From Hyaloscypha bicolor E (taxonomy: Eukaryota; Ascomycota; Leotiomycetes; Helotiales; Hyaloscyphaceae): a stretch of 64,000 nucleotides of DNA. A program made the translations under genes and the position numbers. Positions 42,898 through 56,016 of this stretch are shown here, in pieces. The stretch is taken from assembly GCF_002865645.1 (NCBI RefSeq), contig NW_020194628.1:1302001-1366000 (forward strand), written 5' to 3'. Position 1 is the first letter of the stretch; each line of letters starts with the position of its first letter. Under the pieces are notes generated by a model. That model was not told the origin of the DNA, made no database searches, and was given only the letters and a program-made list of their open reading frames with translations.

Positions 42898-45800
42898 TCA
42901 ATCCATCTTGAGGTCCTCGGAATCATTGTCAAGATGGATCTCAGTCGCCTCTGGTTCCTCTACCTCCAGACGGTCGTCGACTTCGAATTGAGGGGTAGCT
43001 TGGAAGATCGGCATGTTGCCAGCTCGTTGCATGTTCTCCAGCAAGTCGGCTGTTAAAGCAATATTGGCTGCCTGGCCTTCTTCGTCCAGGTCTGGCACGG
43101 GGCTTTGGTTAATGGAGTTGCCATCCTCATCTACGGCATCTGTGTCTGCTAAGTCTTGCATACGCTCAGCAACATCACTTGCACCTGCTGAAGAATTGTG
43201 CTGTACAACGTCACTTGCACCATCCTCGTCGGCATCTGAACCGGTTCCCGATATCATTTGGTCTCCCCGTGAGTTTGCTCCCAAGTTTGCGAAATTCCAG
43301 TTAGAATTTGTGAACATGTGACCGAGGGGATTGTACGTATTGTCTTCCATTTCAATAGCTTCATCAGCAGGCTCGATGCTGCGGTGCACCGACTCCCATG
43401 CCATGGTACCCTCCTTGTCTATCAGCGGAACGCCGTCATCATTGCTGTCGTGGGCTTCGTAGGGAGGCAAATCAAGGGCCGATGGATTTATTGTCATCGT
43501 CGCCGCGCCATCCGAACCATTTGGAGGATGGTGAGCTGCTCCTACTCCTGTCAAAGCGCTCGACGACCCACGAAGGGAGGAGTTTGCGACGAGGCCCTGG
43601 TCTTCCCCCGACTCCGAGATGTCGTCGGCTGGGGCGTCAGGAGGATTGTCAAAGTCTTGAAGAATTTGCTGAAATCTTGGTCCACCAAGTGGGACGTCGG
43701 ATCGTCGTCGATAGAAGAGCAAGTAAGCACTCTGAGAGACAACTCGTGATGGGTCTTTCTGCTTTGAGACCGAGGAATCTGCAATTCTGTTAGTTAAACC
43801 CTTCGCAGTGATGCAACAAGTCACTCACCATTATATTCATACCACTCGTTATCGACAAAGTTCTTGGCAAACGCAGTATAGTGCCCCCCACCAAGTCCAC
43901 CCCAATGATCATCAACGGCAAACAAGTCATAAATCTCTTGCTTGCCCTCTTCCGACTCAATAACTCTCGATGTGAGATCCAATCCCTCGATTGGGAAATC
44001 AACAAAAACGTCGAGCTTGTCACGTCTCATTGCGCTAGAGCTGAAACGCTTCAAATGCATGACCAGAATGTCAGGTGTCTTCCAGAGCTCGAATTTCTTG
44101 GTGGCTCTCCGGTGCTCTTTGCACTTGGGGCAATACCAGGTATCCATTTCTGATAGAATTTCTTCCTTGCCAAATTCATTCAGACAGTCATCCAAGGTGA
44201 TGCCATTCTTTCGTCGTTGTCTGAGTGCGTTCCGCTTGGCCTCGAGCTCAGGATCATCGAACCTAGGCATCTTGTCCCATGTAGACTCACCCCGCATCTC
44301 GTCGCCTGGCTGACCGCAGAACAAGGTCTCCCAAGCTTGCGGGTTCCAGTCGACCACGAGGCCTTCGCCTAACCGTACAAGAGGACCTTCGTCGGGCGCG
44401 TCTGGCTCTAACTCGTCCATGACTTGGTGTTTTCGATTTGCCTGGTTGCCCTTTTTTGAGTAAGTTTTGAGATTAGGCTTGCGTCGTCTTTGACCTACTT
44501 TAACCCCGGATCTTGGTCCGGCCGGTCGGACAGGAAGAACCTAGTCTTCGGTCAGAGAACCCGAGGAAATTTTAGGAGGTTCATGGGATGGGGGTGGTAA
44601 ATGGAGATATTGCCGTCGGAGAGAATTTCAAGGAGAATATTAACTTACTTGAGGGGCTATTGCTGGTATGACGTCTTCGTCTTCATCGCTAGTCTCATCA
44701 ACCATACGAGTCGCGCTTGAGAAGCCGTTACTGGTGCTATTGCTGGTGTAAACACCTTCCTCGCTGCTTTCGGATCCAGTTCGACCGTCTTCAAATCCAT
44801 TTCCAGAGTCTTCATCAATGGGTTGGTAAACTTGTGGATTCCGTGATGAAATTGAGGGGTAGATCTTGTCTTCATCAACAACATTCCAACCTGACGGAAT
44901 CATTTCCTTGGAGCCGGCGAAAAAGCCAATCTCGAACATATTCTGAAGCGATGGATTCAGATAAGATCTTGGATTGACAAACTTCGGACGTCGTCGCTTG
45001 AATGGTGGAGGTTCACTACAAATTCAGACCGGTTAGAACAGCAACGTAAAATAGTGGGATTGGGGTGCTTACATAGTCTTCACTGGTTCAGACGATTTCG
45101 AAGGTTCGGCAGTGGTTTCCGATGGCTCCTGAGCGCCGTTTGAGTCTTTCATAGTGACATCTACGAGCTCATCTTCTCCGTCGATGGAAGTGGCCACAAC
45201 CTTGCTGCCTCCAGAAGAATCGGCATCTGAACCAGTGGTAAGAACGATATCCGGGTCAACGCTGTCAGCAGCACTGGCCTCGGCTTCATCGACATCATCC
45301 TCGTCTTCAGCGAGTTCCTGGGATGTTGAAAATGTGGCCACTTTTTCAAGGATCTTGCGCTTGATAGCCTCCTCGTTTCTTGCCTCCTCTGGGGTAAGAA
45401 TGATGAAATGGGGTGCACCCATGATGGCCCAAGGCTTCCTGCTATTGTATCTTGAGGTGCGTTCAGAATTCGGCTGGCGGTGGAAGACGGGAACGAGCAT
45501 CCGGTCAGCCAGAGGGTCGTCCCAATTAGGAATATCATCCTCATCGGAATCGTTGTGGTTGCCGTAATTGAAAGATAGCATCGACTTTTTCTTCTGCTTC
45601 GGCTTCCGGGGCGAGGGCCAATTGGTAGGTTTGCATTCAAGCTCATAGATTGCAACATTGTCATTGCCTCCAATCTCCTCTGATGCGACTGCGAAGTTAT
45701 CATACGTCTTGTAGAATTTTGATTTGAATTCCTCGGCAGCGAACAATCTCTCTGTTGGAACACCTACTCGTTTGCTAATGAATTGCTTCAAAGCTAGAAT

Positions 45801-47890
45801 ACTACCTTGCTTATCCATATCAACATCAAACAGGATTGGTCTGTGATTCAACGGGAAGTAGAAAACTTGGTGAGACCAGGTGTTCTCAATTGGTAGTTGC
45901 AAGGTTAAGTTGTTGAACGGGTCGAATGTGATGCTGACTTTAGCACAGATGGGGCAGACAAGTGTCGATTTGTACATGCCAGTGAAGAGATCCGAGATAA
46001 CAGAGTCGTCACGCTTCTTGCTAATATCCCAGACTTTGGCGGCCATTTCTCGAATGGCTTCGGGGTTGTTCACCATCTCGTCTGTAGAATCGGGCTTTTC
46101 GATGTATGGCTTCTTCTTTACACGGCTCAAATCCTCTTGCAATCCATCTAAAAGGAATCCAAGGAATTCTTGGGAATCTTGTTGTCCATAGCCGGAGAAC
46201 GATGGTGCGTATCGGCCGATGGTAGTCTTGAAAAATCGCGGAGCAACAGACGTAGGTGGGGGATCCTTGTAGATCTCTTCCAAAAGTCTCTCATAGGCCA
46301 AAGCAACGTCTCCGTTGTTGCCCAGGGGATTCTCCTGGTTAATCTCGTTCTTTGCAGCTCCAGTGAGAAAGTACTTAGTCAACTCCTCTACGCTCCGAAC
46401 ACATTGCAGTGCCGAGTTCATGTAACAGGTGTTGCCAAGATTGCTCAGACCAACCGTTCCAACTGGTCTACCGGTTTTTTGTGTTCGACCTCGTGTCATT
46501 GGGCCTGAAGGTGCTGGACTGTTCCGACCACTATTTGACTGACTATTCGACTGGCCTGCGCCAGATCGTGTAAGAGCTGTCGAAGTTGACTTGTTCCCCT
46601 TGGCTGTGTAATTTGAGACGTAGTTGTCGCCACCTGGACTGATCAGTTCATCCAACACAATCGTTTGATCGTCTCCCAAGCCGGCAATGGACAAATCCGA
46701 GCTACCATTATATTTTGCATTTCCGGTTTGGTCAGGAAGATCGACCAATTCTCTTCCATTACCCCGCTCCAGCTTCACAAATTCGGGAACATCAAGGAGA
46801 AGCTGGGTCCATGAGTCTTGCGGCTGCCTTTGAACTGGTCCAGCGGCATTACCGGCTGCAGGTGAGCTTGGCCTCGAAGAAGGGGGTGTCGCAGTATTCG
46901 CCACGGCCGGAACTGGTTCGGCGGCAGGTTGGATTCTTGGGACTCTCCAGAGGCGCACTTTCTTCGACATATCTGTCATTCCAGCCACCGTCTTAACTCT
47001 CTTCAAAAAGTCATGATACTTAGTAGATCTGCTGAAGACGAGGATCGGTGCTGGGGGGTTCGTGGCCTTCAGCTTTTGGGGCAGGTTTATCGGGTTGTTT
47101 TCTCCGTATAACCGGTGAACGGTGAAAATCGGGGGATGGAATTCGAATATCACATTGGGTATCCCAGTCTTGTCCGGATTCGTGTTGTGGGCAAATCGAA
47201 CAATGGGAACTGAACCTGCCATCAACCCATACCAATCAAACACCATGGTCCATGCCTCCTCCGGGAATAGTGTAAAGTCGGCCTGACCTGTTCCTGGCTT
47301 CAGCTGGACGTGCTCTTCTCCATCGAAATCCTTGATAATCTGCTGAATGATATCCGAGTTGTCGATGGGTCCTATCTCGCCTTCGGGTTCGACCTTGCTA
47401 TTCTTCCTAGCCTCTGTGCTTCGAATCTGCACACGGCTGAGCCATCTCTTCGATACCAGGTACATTTTCTCTCCATCGCTGGGTTGGCATTCTGCGGCTG
47501 CCTCGCAAATCGTCGTAACGGTCTTGATTTGGGCATCGATAGAAGGGGTTTCTGCATCAGTCACGTCAGGAAAGAACATCTTAAGTATGTGTGCGCATTC
47601 ATTGCCATACCTGTTTCGGCTGTCTTTGCAGGAGTAGCATCCGGGGATTCCTCCGTTGAAACATCAGCCACGGCGTCTTCGTCCTCGCTCCTTAGCATAT
47701 CAACTGACTGTGCTCTCTTGCTGCTAGTTGCAGTTGTCGACGCATCTGCAGATTCGGGAGGGTCGGATGGAGGAACAGTGATCATATCGACATCATCCTT
47801 CTGGCTTGACTGGGCCTCGCCGTCCAGATCCGAGGCTCGTCTCTTTAGTGGCGACGACGACCTCTGTGGGAGATCTGCGGCACCGCCCAT
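42898..47890 (-). CDS. ubp12: Ubiquitin carboxyl-terminal hydrolase, UBP12/USP15 type
   Basis: Five exons (47890-47611, 47551-45073, 45015-44649, 44540-43829, 43778-42898) encode 1572 residues. The enzyme is a cysteine deubiquitinase of the USP family. After a disordered start comes a DUSP domain (EKMYLVSKRWLSRVQ, EGEIGPIDNSDIIQ), then the split USP core: Cys box VGLSNLGNTCYMNSALQC (about 463), GYGQQDSQEFLGFLLDGL, a CPICAK zinc knuckle half, the second half CPKCKEHRRATKK, and the His box DHWGGLGGGHYTAFAKN (about 1258). The first intron is placed at 47552-47610 (GTATGG, branch TGACTGAT, GATGCAG), which joins AET to TPSIDAQIKTV; a start at the internal Met 47579 would be wrong. The acidic insert (EDSGNGFEDGRTGSESSEE) separates the core halves. 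In yeast the relative acts in nucleus and cytoplasm; its targets here are unknown. Confidence 0.9.
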
Positions 47891-49689
47891 AATAGCCCTG
47901 TGTGAGAACAGACGCACCGGTGACTGGGCTCTTGTGTCTTGATCGAGAGGTGCGAGCGAACGTCTTGAATTTTCTGAGGCTGAAGGGTCCCCACTTCTCT
48001 CGCCTTCCAGCGAGAGGCCTGCGTAGGCTGCGCTCGGAGAGCTGGCCGTAGAAGAGATGTTATGGTCGAAACTTCCAAAAGAGGTCTCAGTCTGTAGATG
48101 CGAAGGTATGTGTGGAGGAAGAGGAAGGCCTGATTCCTGGGTGGTAGGGATGTCGAACCGGGGAAGGTCGTTGGGTGACTGTGATTCACGATCTTCAACG
48201 GAGTTCAGGGGAATATCAGGGTTGTTCTCGGAGTTCTGGCCTGGAATATGCTGGGGCGAAAGTTTTCTTTTCTTTGTGGAAGACGTCGTGACTGCGAGCT
48301 GCCTTTGCAGCTCTGAGGGCGACGGTGGGAAGAAGGTTGCGAGAAAGGACTGGAAGTTTCCTTGGCATAGGCGATTGCAAATCTGCAGGAACTGACAGAC
48401 GGCATTTAGTTGTGACGGGAGGCCACGAGAAGGGACATCGAGGTCGAATTGGGCGTGACAGGTGGGTGAACGGGGAGTTGTATGGATTTTGAAGAGTCGG
48501 GAAGATGTTTCTATTCGTGTCGTGTTGGGTTTGGTTAGCGCGCCTGTCGGGGCTGGCGTGGGGCAGTCGCAGCCTGGCTGGTGAATACCCTCAAATATTT
48601 GTCGACGTCAGCGCTAGCAGCGTGGCGATAATAAGAAATCGTTGAAAAATCGCGATACTGTGTCGAGAAGCCAGAAGGAGCTGTGGATGAGGAGGACAAG
48701 TGATTGCGATCGACGGGGCAATTGATTTTGGTTTTGGTTCTGATGGGGGCTCCTCCTATCCTTGTGCATGCAGGTTGACTTCACGTTCACACAGCCTTAC
48801 AGTCACGCGCAGCGGCGGGCTGACAGGGCTTCTGCCTAAGACTCCAAGAGCCTTTCTGTCAAGGGATTGAAACGAGCTCTTGTGAGGCTCGTTGTTTGAT
48901 TGAGAATATGGACGCGTTTCTTGCAAGACACTGGGAGGTTCTGGTGTGAGTCGTGAAAGGCAGGTGCAGATTTTCAAATCCAGTGCTGATCAAGCTGGAT
49001 CTGGACGGTGTGGAGGCAACAGTGGAGATACAAGCTGCTATTTTGATCGATTTCAAGGTGTTCACTTATCTCAATGATTCATTTAGCGTTCACCTTCGAC
49101 CTCCTCATGTCTCTCACAAGAGTCTAACAGAAATGGCCGCAGGCCCACAAGTGCAGAGCTGTTTCCGCCAGATGTCGAAAATAGAGATGTATTGAAGAAA
49201 TAAGCGTTTTATTGCAGTTACTTTCAGGCAAATGCTTCACGTGGCTAGTTTTGGGACCTCAAGTTATATAGTCGCACACAGACAGGGAGGTCAATGAATC
49301 TTAGGAACCTCAGACTTGCTGATGAGGGGTCCAACGGAGGTGAAGCTGGCTTCATGCTGTTGAATCAAAGGGTGAATTGTTCGTGTTCGACAGCATTTCC
49401 CTTCTCCACAGTTCAAAGAGCTTGGGCAAAACTTGCGGATCGAGTTTGTCCGGATTTGGCTTCTCATCTGCTAGGCAGAAAACTTTCCTAGACGGAGTTT
49501 CCAAAGCTGAAGCTAGTATGGACCGCCTCCGGACATCTTTCTCCCCTTTGAAGCCCGGGTGAACTCTTCTCAAACAATGCAGATGCTTTCAAAGCTGAAA
49601 CTTGCCCAGTGGGCCTCCAAGACTCCTTTCCAAAAAGGTGTTTGTCCTCCCATACTGAGGTGGCAGGCTCCACGCTCCATCGCCTTTGT
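47891..49689. other. Intergenic; promoter of the ubiquitin protease
   Basis: No supported gene. CACACAG just upstream of ATG 47890 could be the acceptor of a leader intron. Frames at 47845-48405 on both strands look like leader shadows. Confidence 0.45.
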
Positions 49690-50700
49690 TCACCTTTCAG
49701 CAGCACCAGGAAACAGCTCCTCCAGGTGATGCCCAATCGCCTCCTTCTCCTCCTCCTCCCTCGTCAGCCCCTCAAAAGCCAACAAATTATTAACATTCGC
49801 ATGAATCGCATCCAACGTTCCCTCACAACTACACGGCACCCCACGATCACTACCATAAACAACCCTCTCCCCTCTGTTCCCCGTCATCTCCAACGCCGGC
49901 AACAACAGACTCGGCACCCCTGCCCCCGCAGTATCAACATACGGTCTCCCCAAACGCTCCCTCATTTCCTCCCTCCCAACCACCATCGGACTAACCACCC
50001 AGTCCTCACCCCCCAACGCCAATACCCTCCCACGCAACACCGGTAACGCTCCATCACAGTAAGCCAGCACCCATCTAATCGTCCTATACCGTTGAAAGAC
50101 CCTTTACACAACATATCAACCACCACCCTACACATATTGAACCCCACTTCCACCAACGGTGCCGCTTGCTTCTACGGGGGCGGATTATGTGCGTTCGGAT
50201 GCACGAACTCCACACCCTTCATCTTATCAACCAAGCCCATCAAGCCCACCAAGCATCTCATCACCCAGGTACACACCATTAAAATAGCTTGTTACCGCCC
50301 GGCCATCAGTCACCCCGCTCATTCTCTCAACCTCCCCAATCGCCTTCTTCGCATCATCCGTCGGCGACGCTGCCAGGAGTCCAAACCATGCGGGATACCC
50401 CGTCATGGTCCCAGCACCATAGTCGTTAGAAGGCTGCAGAGCGGGGAGAGTTACAGGGACGTTTGACAGGAATTTCATGGCGATGCCTTGACGGTCCATG
50501 TATGAGAGCGTCTCCTCGGCTTTCCACACATATGGCGATGGGGCGAGAAAGTGTGCTTCCCGCATGGAATGCCATTTCTCCTCTCGCTCTGCTGGGGTGC
50601 TAGGTGGCGAGAAGTGGGCACGCATGCCCAATCCAGACCGAGGCTTTTGTGAGTTATGCCATCTTGCTTTCTCCTGCAGGCCCAAGATGGTCCTTTCCGT
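49690..50700 (-). pseudogene. Decayed amidohydrolase (ACMSD-like family)
   Basis: Similarity to amidohydrolase 2 / ACMSD-type metal-dependent (de)carboxylases runs through three frames. The N-terminal part has RAHFSPPSTPAEREEKW where relatives have a metal-binding HAHF, then METs and SYMDRQGI, PAWFGLLAASP and FNGVYLGDEML. The frame then shifts near 50230, since VDKMKGVEFVHPNAHNPPP continues in another phase, followed by TAG, then PLVEVGFNMCRVVVDML, and another shift before QRYRTIRWVLAYCDGALPVL. The end (ERVVYGSDRG...) is open to 49690. The loss of the first metal His, two or more frameshifts and an in-frame stop mark it as non-functional. Confidence 0.75.
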
Positions 50701-51385
50701 GCTGGAAATCGGTATGAAGCCGAAAGATTCGGGTCTTATAGAGATTTCTCAGAACTTAGATTGACGGCCACAAGTGTTTAAAGCCGACTATCTCCTCTAT
50801 CTCCATACGCTATTCCAATGCTTCGGTCAGCGTGTGTTCACCTAAATTGACACAAAGTCCCTCCGAAAATACCTACCTGCGCTGTTTGATCACGTGATTT
50901 GTATAGGCATTTCATTCCATTCGCTCTTCCGGAGTTTCCGGCCTCATTAAGGGATGATCCGCGTTTGCAGGTAGCTCAAGCCCCTATCTCTCTTCAAGTG
51001 ATGTATTCTCTTCGCAAAACTAATCCCAATACCAAGTGCTGAAGTAGCCTCACCAAACTTGAAGTCTCAGCCTAGTCAGAATCACGTGAATCTGCGCCAC
51101 GAGGATTTCGCTCCCGTGTTTCATCCCCTCTTGATTGCAGAACGCCAAACCAATGTGAGATCCTGCTGGAGCGAGCAAGAACAGGGGTGCCTCAAAGAGT
51201 TGGGCGAATCCTAAGAGGAATCTGCGTCGCAGCCTTGCGCTTGCCTCCTCCAAAAATTCCTCGAACATATATTCTAGTTGTCCTCTCTACCTTGGATTCC
51301 AGACTTGCAATGACTATAAACCTTCCTTTTTGACAATCTCTCTGAGGCCTCCACCTTCCACCCTATATAGATCCCGACTTCAACC
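50701..51385. other. Intergenic; promoter of the ankyrin gene
   Basis: Nothing coding seen. CACGTGATTTG at 50890-50900 resembles the motif upstream of other genes here (CACGTGA also at 18936 and 1954). Confidence 0.4.
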
Positions 51386-53715
51386 ATGGCCCCAAGCACT
51401 GGAGGACGCCCACCTAACGCATGGAACCCATCACGAAGAAGAAAGCTGGTGCGGCTATACACTTTGACAAAGCTCAGCAAAGAGGAGATCCAGAAGGTGC
51501 TTGCTGCTCCTGGGTTTAATCCCTGGTGAGTAATATCCGTTACGACGCAACTCGAAGCCCATTTCCTGACAGTGGCAGCCCGAGAGACATACAAACGCAA
51601 TTGCACGCGCTGCTTCCCTCCGGCTACGGGAAATCTCACACAAAATTCCACCCCTCCAACGATGCGAAAGTCAAAGTGCGGCTTGACTGTCTGCGGCGAT
51701 GCAAGGCGGGCCGAATATCCAAAGAAAGAGCAGCTCGCCGGCAGAAGTGCATAGTACAAACCAAACTTGACCAGTCTCGTACTATTTCGACGGCTCTGTG
51801 GGAATCATTCGATGGGGGCTCTCAGGCTTTTCGGAATTATGCTACCAAAACTTCTCTGCCTCTCCCCCGAGACTTGTCTGATGCCCAGCCAGTCACTTCC
51901 TCACTCTTGCTCCTGGATGGCTCCGAAGTATCGTCGCACCCAAGTGTCTCCTCATTCTACCCGAGTATAGACGCTTCCACTAATGGATTGTCCGAAGCTC
52001 GACGTCCCACACCGCAGATCAGTAACAATAACAATAACAGGGCAATTCAGGAGGCGTCAAGTTCCACCTCAATCGCTCATGCGGAACTAAGCACATCCTC
52101 TCATGACATTGGTATTATCGAGGAAATGCTAGGAGCTAAGCACTCAGGCACTTGTGTCAAGCATGTTTACAGAGCTTTGCGACTTTCTTCAGGCAGCTCG
52201 TTGAGGTCCAATCTAACCTCTCTGTCAAGTCTTGCCAGTTCCTTGTTATCGAAACTCTCTTCTCGCAACTCGAGGGCAACAACTGCTGAACTTACGAAAG
52301 AGGAGCTGAAAATCTGGAATGAGCTGGTCGATGACTCGAAAACGGACATCCCTCGGCCATTGTACACAACTATCTCGCCGCTGAATCGAAAGTGTTGTAT
52401 GCCACCGCTCTTCGGAATGTCTTTAGACACAGTATCTAGTATTTGTGAGACGTGCGGCTTTAGTGCACAATATCGGCGCGTTATGTTATTCACTGACGTA
52501 AGCGGAATCCGCCTCTCCCCTGTGACTGACTTCTATGGAAACACACTTCTTCACTGTGCAGCTGCGGCTGTTAAGTGGAACGAATTCTGGAGGGTCAGGG
52601 AAATGGTTGCAAAAGGAGCAAATGTCAACATCAGAAATACATCCGGGGAAACATTTCTACATATTCTTTGTCGACATTCACTAAAAAACAATCAGGATGC
52701 CTTGGATCTTGTATCAATATTGAAGCTTGTGCAGAACAGCCCACTCTTCTCGATCTCCGATTACCACGGCTGCACAATCTTGCATTATCTATTCCAAGGT
52801 CTAGAACACTTTATATTCAGACATGTGGACTACTCTCTATTCGGTATAGACAAGTCAACGTCTAGTGTGCGGCTCATGTCTGAAATATTCGAAGTCATTA
52901 AACCCGCGCTCTGGAAGCAATATATCAACACACAAGACAATGCGGGAAACAAAGTTTTGGGTATTTTGCAAGATTCCTGCAGCAGAGTTAGCAGCAGAGT
53001 TGGCAGCAGAGTTGGCAGCAGAGTTGGCATGATATCGTTTACTAAGGACGCGACGAAATTGATGGCCACCATTATGAAGAATATCACACCGCCTCCAAGT
53101 ATCGTTCATTATCAGTCCGACCTTGTTGGAAGGGTGACTATTCCTGGGCAGATGACGAACGAGGATTTCTACGGGTGGCTTGGAGACCTTAACCTTGTTC
53201 CAGGGATGACCGAAAAAGAAGCTACAGAGAGGATGCTTGAAGATATCTGTCTTGAACGGCGTCTAACATGGATCGATGCTTTTGGTGACACACCTCTCAC
53301 AGCTTTGCTTAAGTCTCCGCTAGCAGCCACAATTCCAGCTGATTCTCTTCGGAAGTATGTCAAGTGCATGCTCAAATTCGGCGCCGAGATCCATATCCGA
53401 GACAGAAACGGCGACACAGCACTTGCCATCGCTGCCAGGCTTGGAATTCACTCTGTAGTCACACTACTCCTTGAGGAGGGGGCGAATGTTCACAGTCGAG
53501 ACTACCTAGGGGTGGGAATATTGAGTCAAACTGAACGTAGCATGCATCTTGCCGCTGGAGATGAGAAGCTCTGGGCTATGATCTGGAGCTGCAGAATTAC
53601 CTTGATTGATGCCGGGGCGAAGGAAGAGCCGACAGACCAGGATGAGTGGATGCTCCCGTTGTCAACACGGCTAAAGTTACAAGAGGGTCAAGATGTGAAC
53701 GGGCAATTGGTGTGA
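51386..53715 (+). CDS. Ankyrin-repeat protein with N-terminal basic helical domain
   Basis: Exons 51386-51525 and 51573-53715 (intron GTGAGT...CTGACAG) encode 760 residues. The N-terminus, RRRKLVRLYTLTKLSKEEIQKVL then HTKFHPSNDAKVKVRLDCLRRCKAGRISKERAARRQK, is a basic helical domain that recurs at the start of fungal ankyrin proteins and could bind nucleic acid or protein; I do not know its name with certainty. A Ser-rich part follows to about 320. Ankyrin units are visible at DFYGNTLLHCAAAAVKWNE, NIRNTSGETFLHILCRHS, DYHGCTILHYLFQG, DAFGDTPLTALLKSP and DRNGDTALAIAARLGIHSVVTLLLEEGANVH. A four-unit SRV[SG] repeat encoded by 12-bp units lies inside (52981-53028). There is no transmembrane segment or nuclease/NTPase domain. 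The gene is intact and flanked on both sides by decayed metabolic genes. Confidence 0.82.
52981..53028 (+). repeat. Coding 12-bp minisatellite (SRVG)4
   Basis: Four in-frame AGCAGAGTTGGC units, the first with A at position 10. Confidence 0.9.
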
Positions 53716-53799
53716 ACAGTCTTGAATATCCATCTTAGCGTCGTCGTTTAATCCACCAACAAGCAACTATTCTTCTTCAAGTCCTCATGAGATCCCGTC

Positions 53800-55310
53800 T
53801 CAGCAAGACCTCACATGTCCCTTGTTCTTTCCACTCTCTTCGAAATCCTAAGCGGGATGTCGCTCTCATAATAACTCACCACATTGTCCCCCCACCTAAT
53901 TCTCTCTTCTCCCTCAATCTCAACCTCAAATCCCCCACCTACCAATCGAGCAATAAAAGTCTTCATCTCAGCAACTGCAAGATGCCGTCTAATGCAATCC
54001 CTCCTCCCTACCGAAAACGGTACCAAATCTTCAATCTCCTGCTTCCCATCCCACCTCACTACCTCCTCCCCATTCCCACCAACTCCCATCAGCCATCCAT
54101 ATCTCAGGCACGAACTTCTCCGGCTCACAGAGAAGCATCGGGTTTATATGCAGTATCAGAGCATTCGAACTCACCACCGTCCAGCCTGAAACACGAGACC
54201 AGATAAAGTGAGACCTTCAGGTGGGACCATGCGCGGCAGACGACCCGGTACGCAGAGGCAGGGAAGGAGTGGTTCTTTGATTACTGCTGTGAGGTAGGAG
54301 AGTTTCTCCAGCTGTTGGAGAGCGAGGACTGGGGGAGGGTTGTTAGTTTGGAGTTTTCCTCTTGGCTCAGCGGGACAGGCGAAAAGGATGAGCAGTCGAG
54401 GATCTGAATACAGGTGTTCTGTCCTGAGAGTGAGTAGCGCGCGTTGAATTGGAAAATTTGAAGGAGGCGCGAATGGCTCGTCCCCGCTTCATAGCTAGCA
54501 GATCTGCAGATATTCATGCCATGATGATATCTGGAATTGCCGGATAATTTTACGAAGGAACCGAAACTGCTGTACGAGATAGAGAATCTTTATGACTTTG
54601 GCGTTTACTAACACGAACGGGGCTTTGAGATCTGAAAAGCAAGTGCTCAGTGCATTTGAAGGACCCAGAGCCAGTTCCTTGGAAATGTCGTAGCTGAAGC
54701 AGCGAGCTACATCGGATGCTATTCACGACTGCCTCGCCTCCGTTTCCTTGGCTTACAATTGTGACTGTCTTGTGAAGATGATTGTTTTCTCCACAAGATG
54801 CCCCTGGCCTGGCTATGCGTCCGAATAGAGTTGACTGTGAAGTAAGTTGCGAAGATTTGGTGATTTCTCTTCGCTTTACTGGCGTCGAGCTGTCCAACAA
54901 AGGCAGGCCCAAGGAATCTATAAAACGTGGGCTCTTTTCCCAGATCAGAATGGGTGTAGATGGCGTTGTATGCAGATGTATCGCCGAAGTGAAACTTATT
55001 GGGGGCGATGCGAATGATCGGTTCGTATTGAGCGTGCCGTTGCTTGATCTTGAGAGAATGGGTTCGGCCGAGATACCAGGTATAGTAGAATTTGTTCCAA
55101 TTGGTGATGGATACGACAGGGGGCTTTGGGAAAGAGCTCAGTGGGTGGAAATAAATGTGGTAAATTGTCTTGGCCAAGCTGTAAGTGATGATCTATATAG
55201 CAAGTATTCCCAACTTAAGACGGCGAGAAAAGCTGTGGTACCGTCATCATATTTGCACATGTATTTCTTCTCCTCGTTGCTAGTAGAAGAGGAGGAATTT
55301 TGAGGCGTCA
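53800..55310 (-). pseudogene. Decayed cytochrome P450
   Basis: P450 blocks appear in order but in changing frames: the proline hinge and following helix YHIYFHPLSSFPKPP with FYYTWYLG, HAQYEPIIRIAPNKFHF, then YLTAVIKEPLLPCLCVPGRLPRMVPPEG (K helix, where E-x-x-R has become E-P-L-L), GWTVVSSNALILHINP, EKFVPEIW, and the haem loop PFSVGRRDCIRRHLAVAEMKTFIARL (Cys kept, following Gly lost). No single set of introns restores one frame, and the invariant ExxR arginine is missing, so this is a relic of a once full-length, membrane-anchored monooxygenase. Confidence 0.8.
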
Positions 55311-56016
55311 GGACCTACGTGGACTTACCCAATCCAGTACAGCTTAACATGGAAGACGGAGAAGGCTTTCCCCCTCCTACTGGACTTCCAACGTTACATC
55401 AAGTCTTGCGTTGGATGAGAGCTGCAGCCCAAGACCCTGGAACGGCCAGGATGAGGGCCATTGGCATTTTCCTCTTGTGAACCTTTGGGAAGGATTCAAA
55501 ACTCATTAGAGTAGTTGGGTAGCAGAAACTCTGGTGGTGGTCACCCTCCTAACAGGTGCATCTCTTTAGATGGAATTAAGAAAAGTGGCCCCGGACCCCT
55601 TGCGTGGAGTGCCTCCACAGGTTTTAGGGTGTCATTTTGAAACTACTGCTAGATTGAAGGTGGTAGAGGCTCTGCACTTGCTGGAGAGTATATGGATTTG
55701 GATGGCCGTGAGTGAAATGCTGAAATGAGAAGTGGTGGCTGAAGCACAGTGGATCCTCGCTTGAAAAGGGTGTTCGTTGTTTCATCGTTGTTGATTCGCT
55801 GTCACGAACTTCCTTTCCTGGAGAAGCATAGGAGAGTCTCGCTGTCCAATTGCAGGAGGTGACTTGTTCTGAAAAAATATGCAGATCAGAGGAACGCACT
55901 TGAGTATATTTCAAAACAAGCGGCCAACAGAGTTCCCTTCTCTCCATTGTCAACCCCCACCACTCTTCACCTCAATTGCAAGCTTCAAATAAGTCAGCCA
56001 CACGTAGCGTTTCTCG
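55311..56016. other. Intergenic between two P450 relics
   Basis: A 43-codon frame from ATG 55349 begins MEDGEGFPPPTG; there is no support for expression. Nothing else seen. Confidence 0.35.

Noticed and set aside
45069..47579. Start of the ubiquitin protease at Met 47579 (MFFPDV)
   Set aside because: That text lies in a predicted intron; splicing 47611 to 47551 gives the conserved AETETPSIDAQIKTV join.
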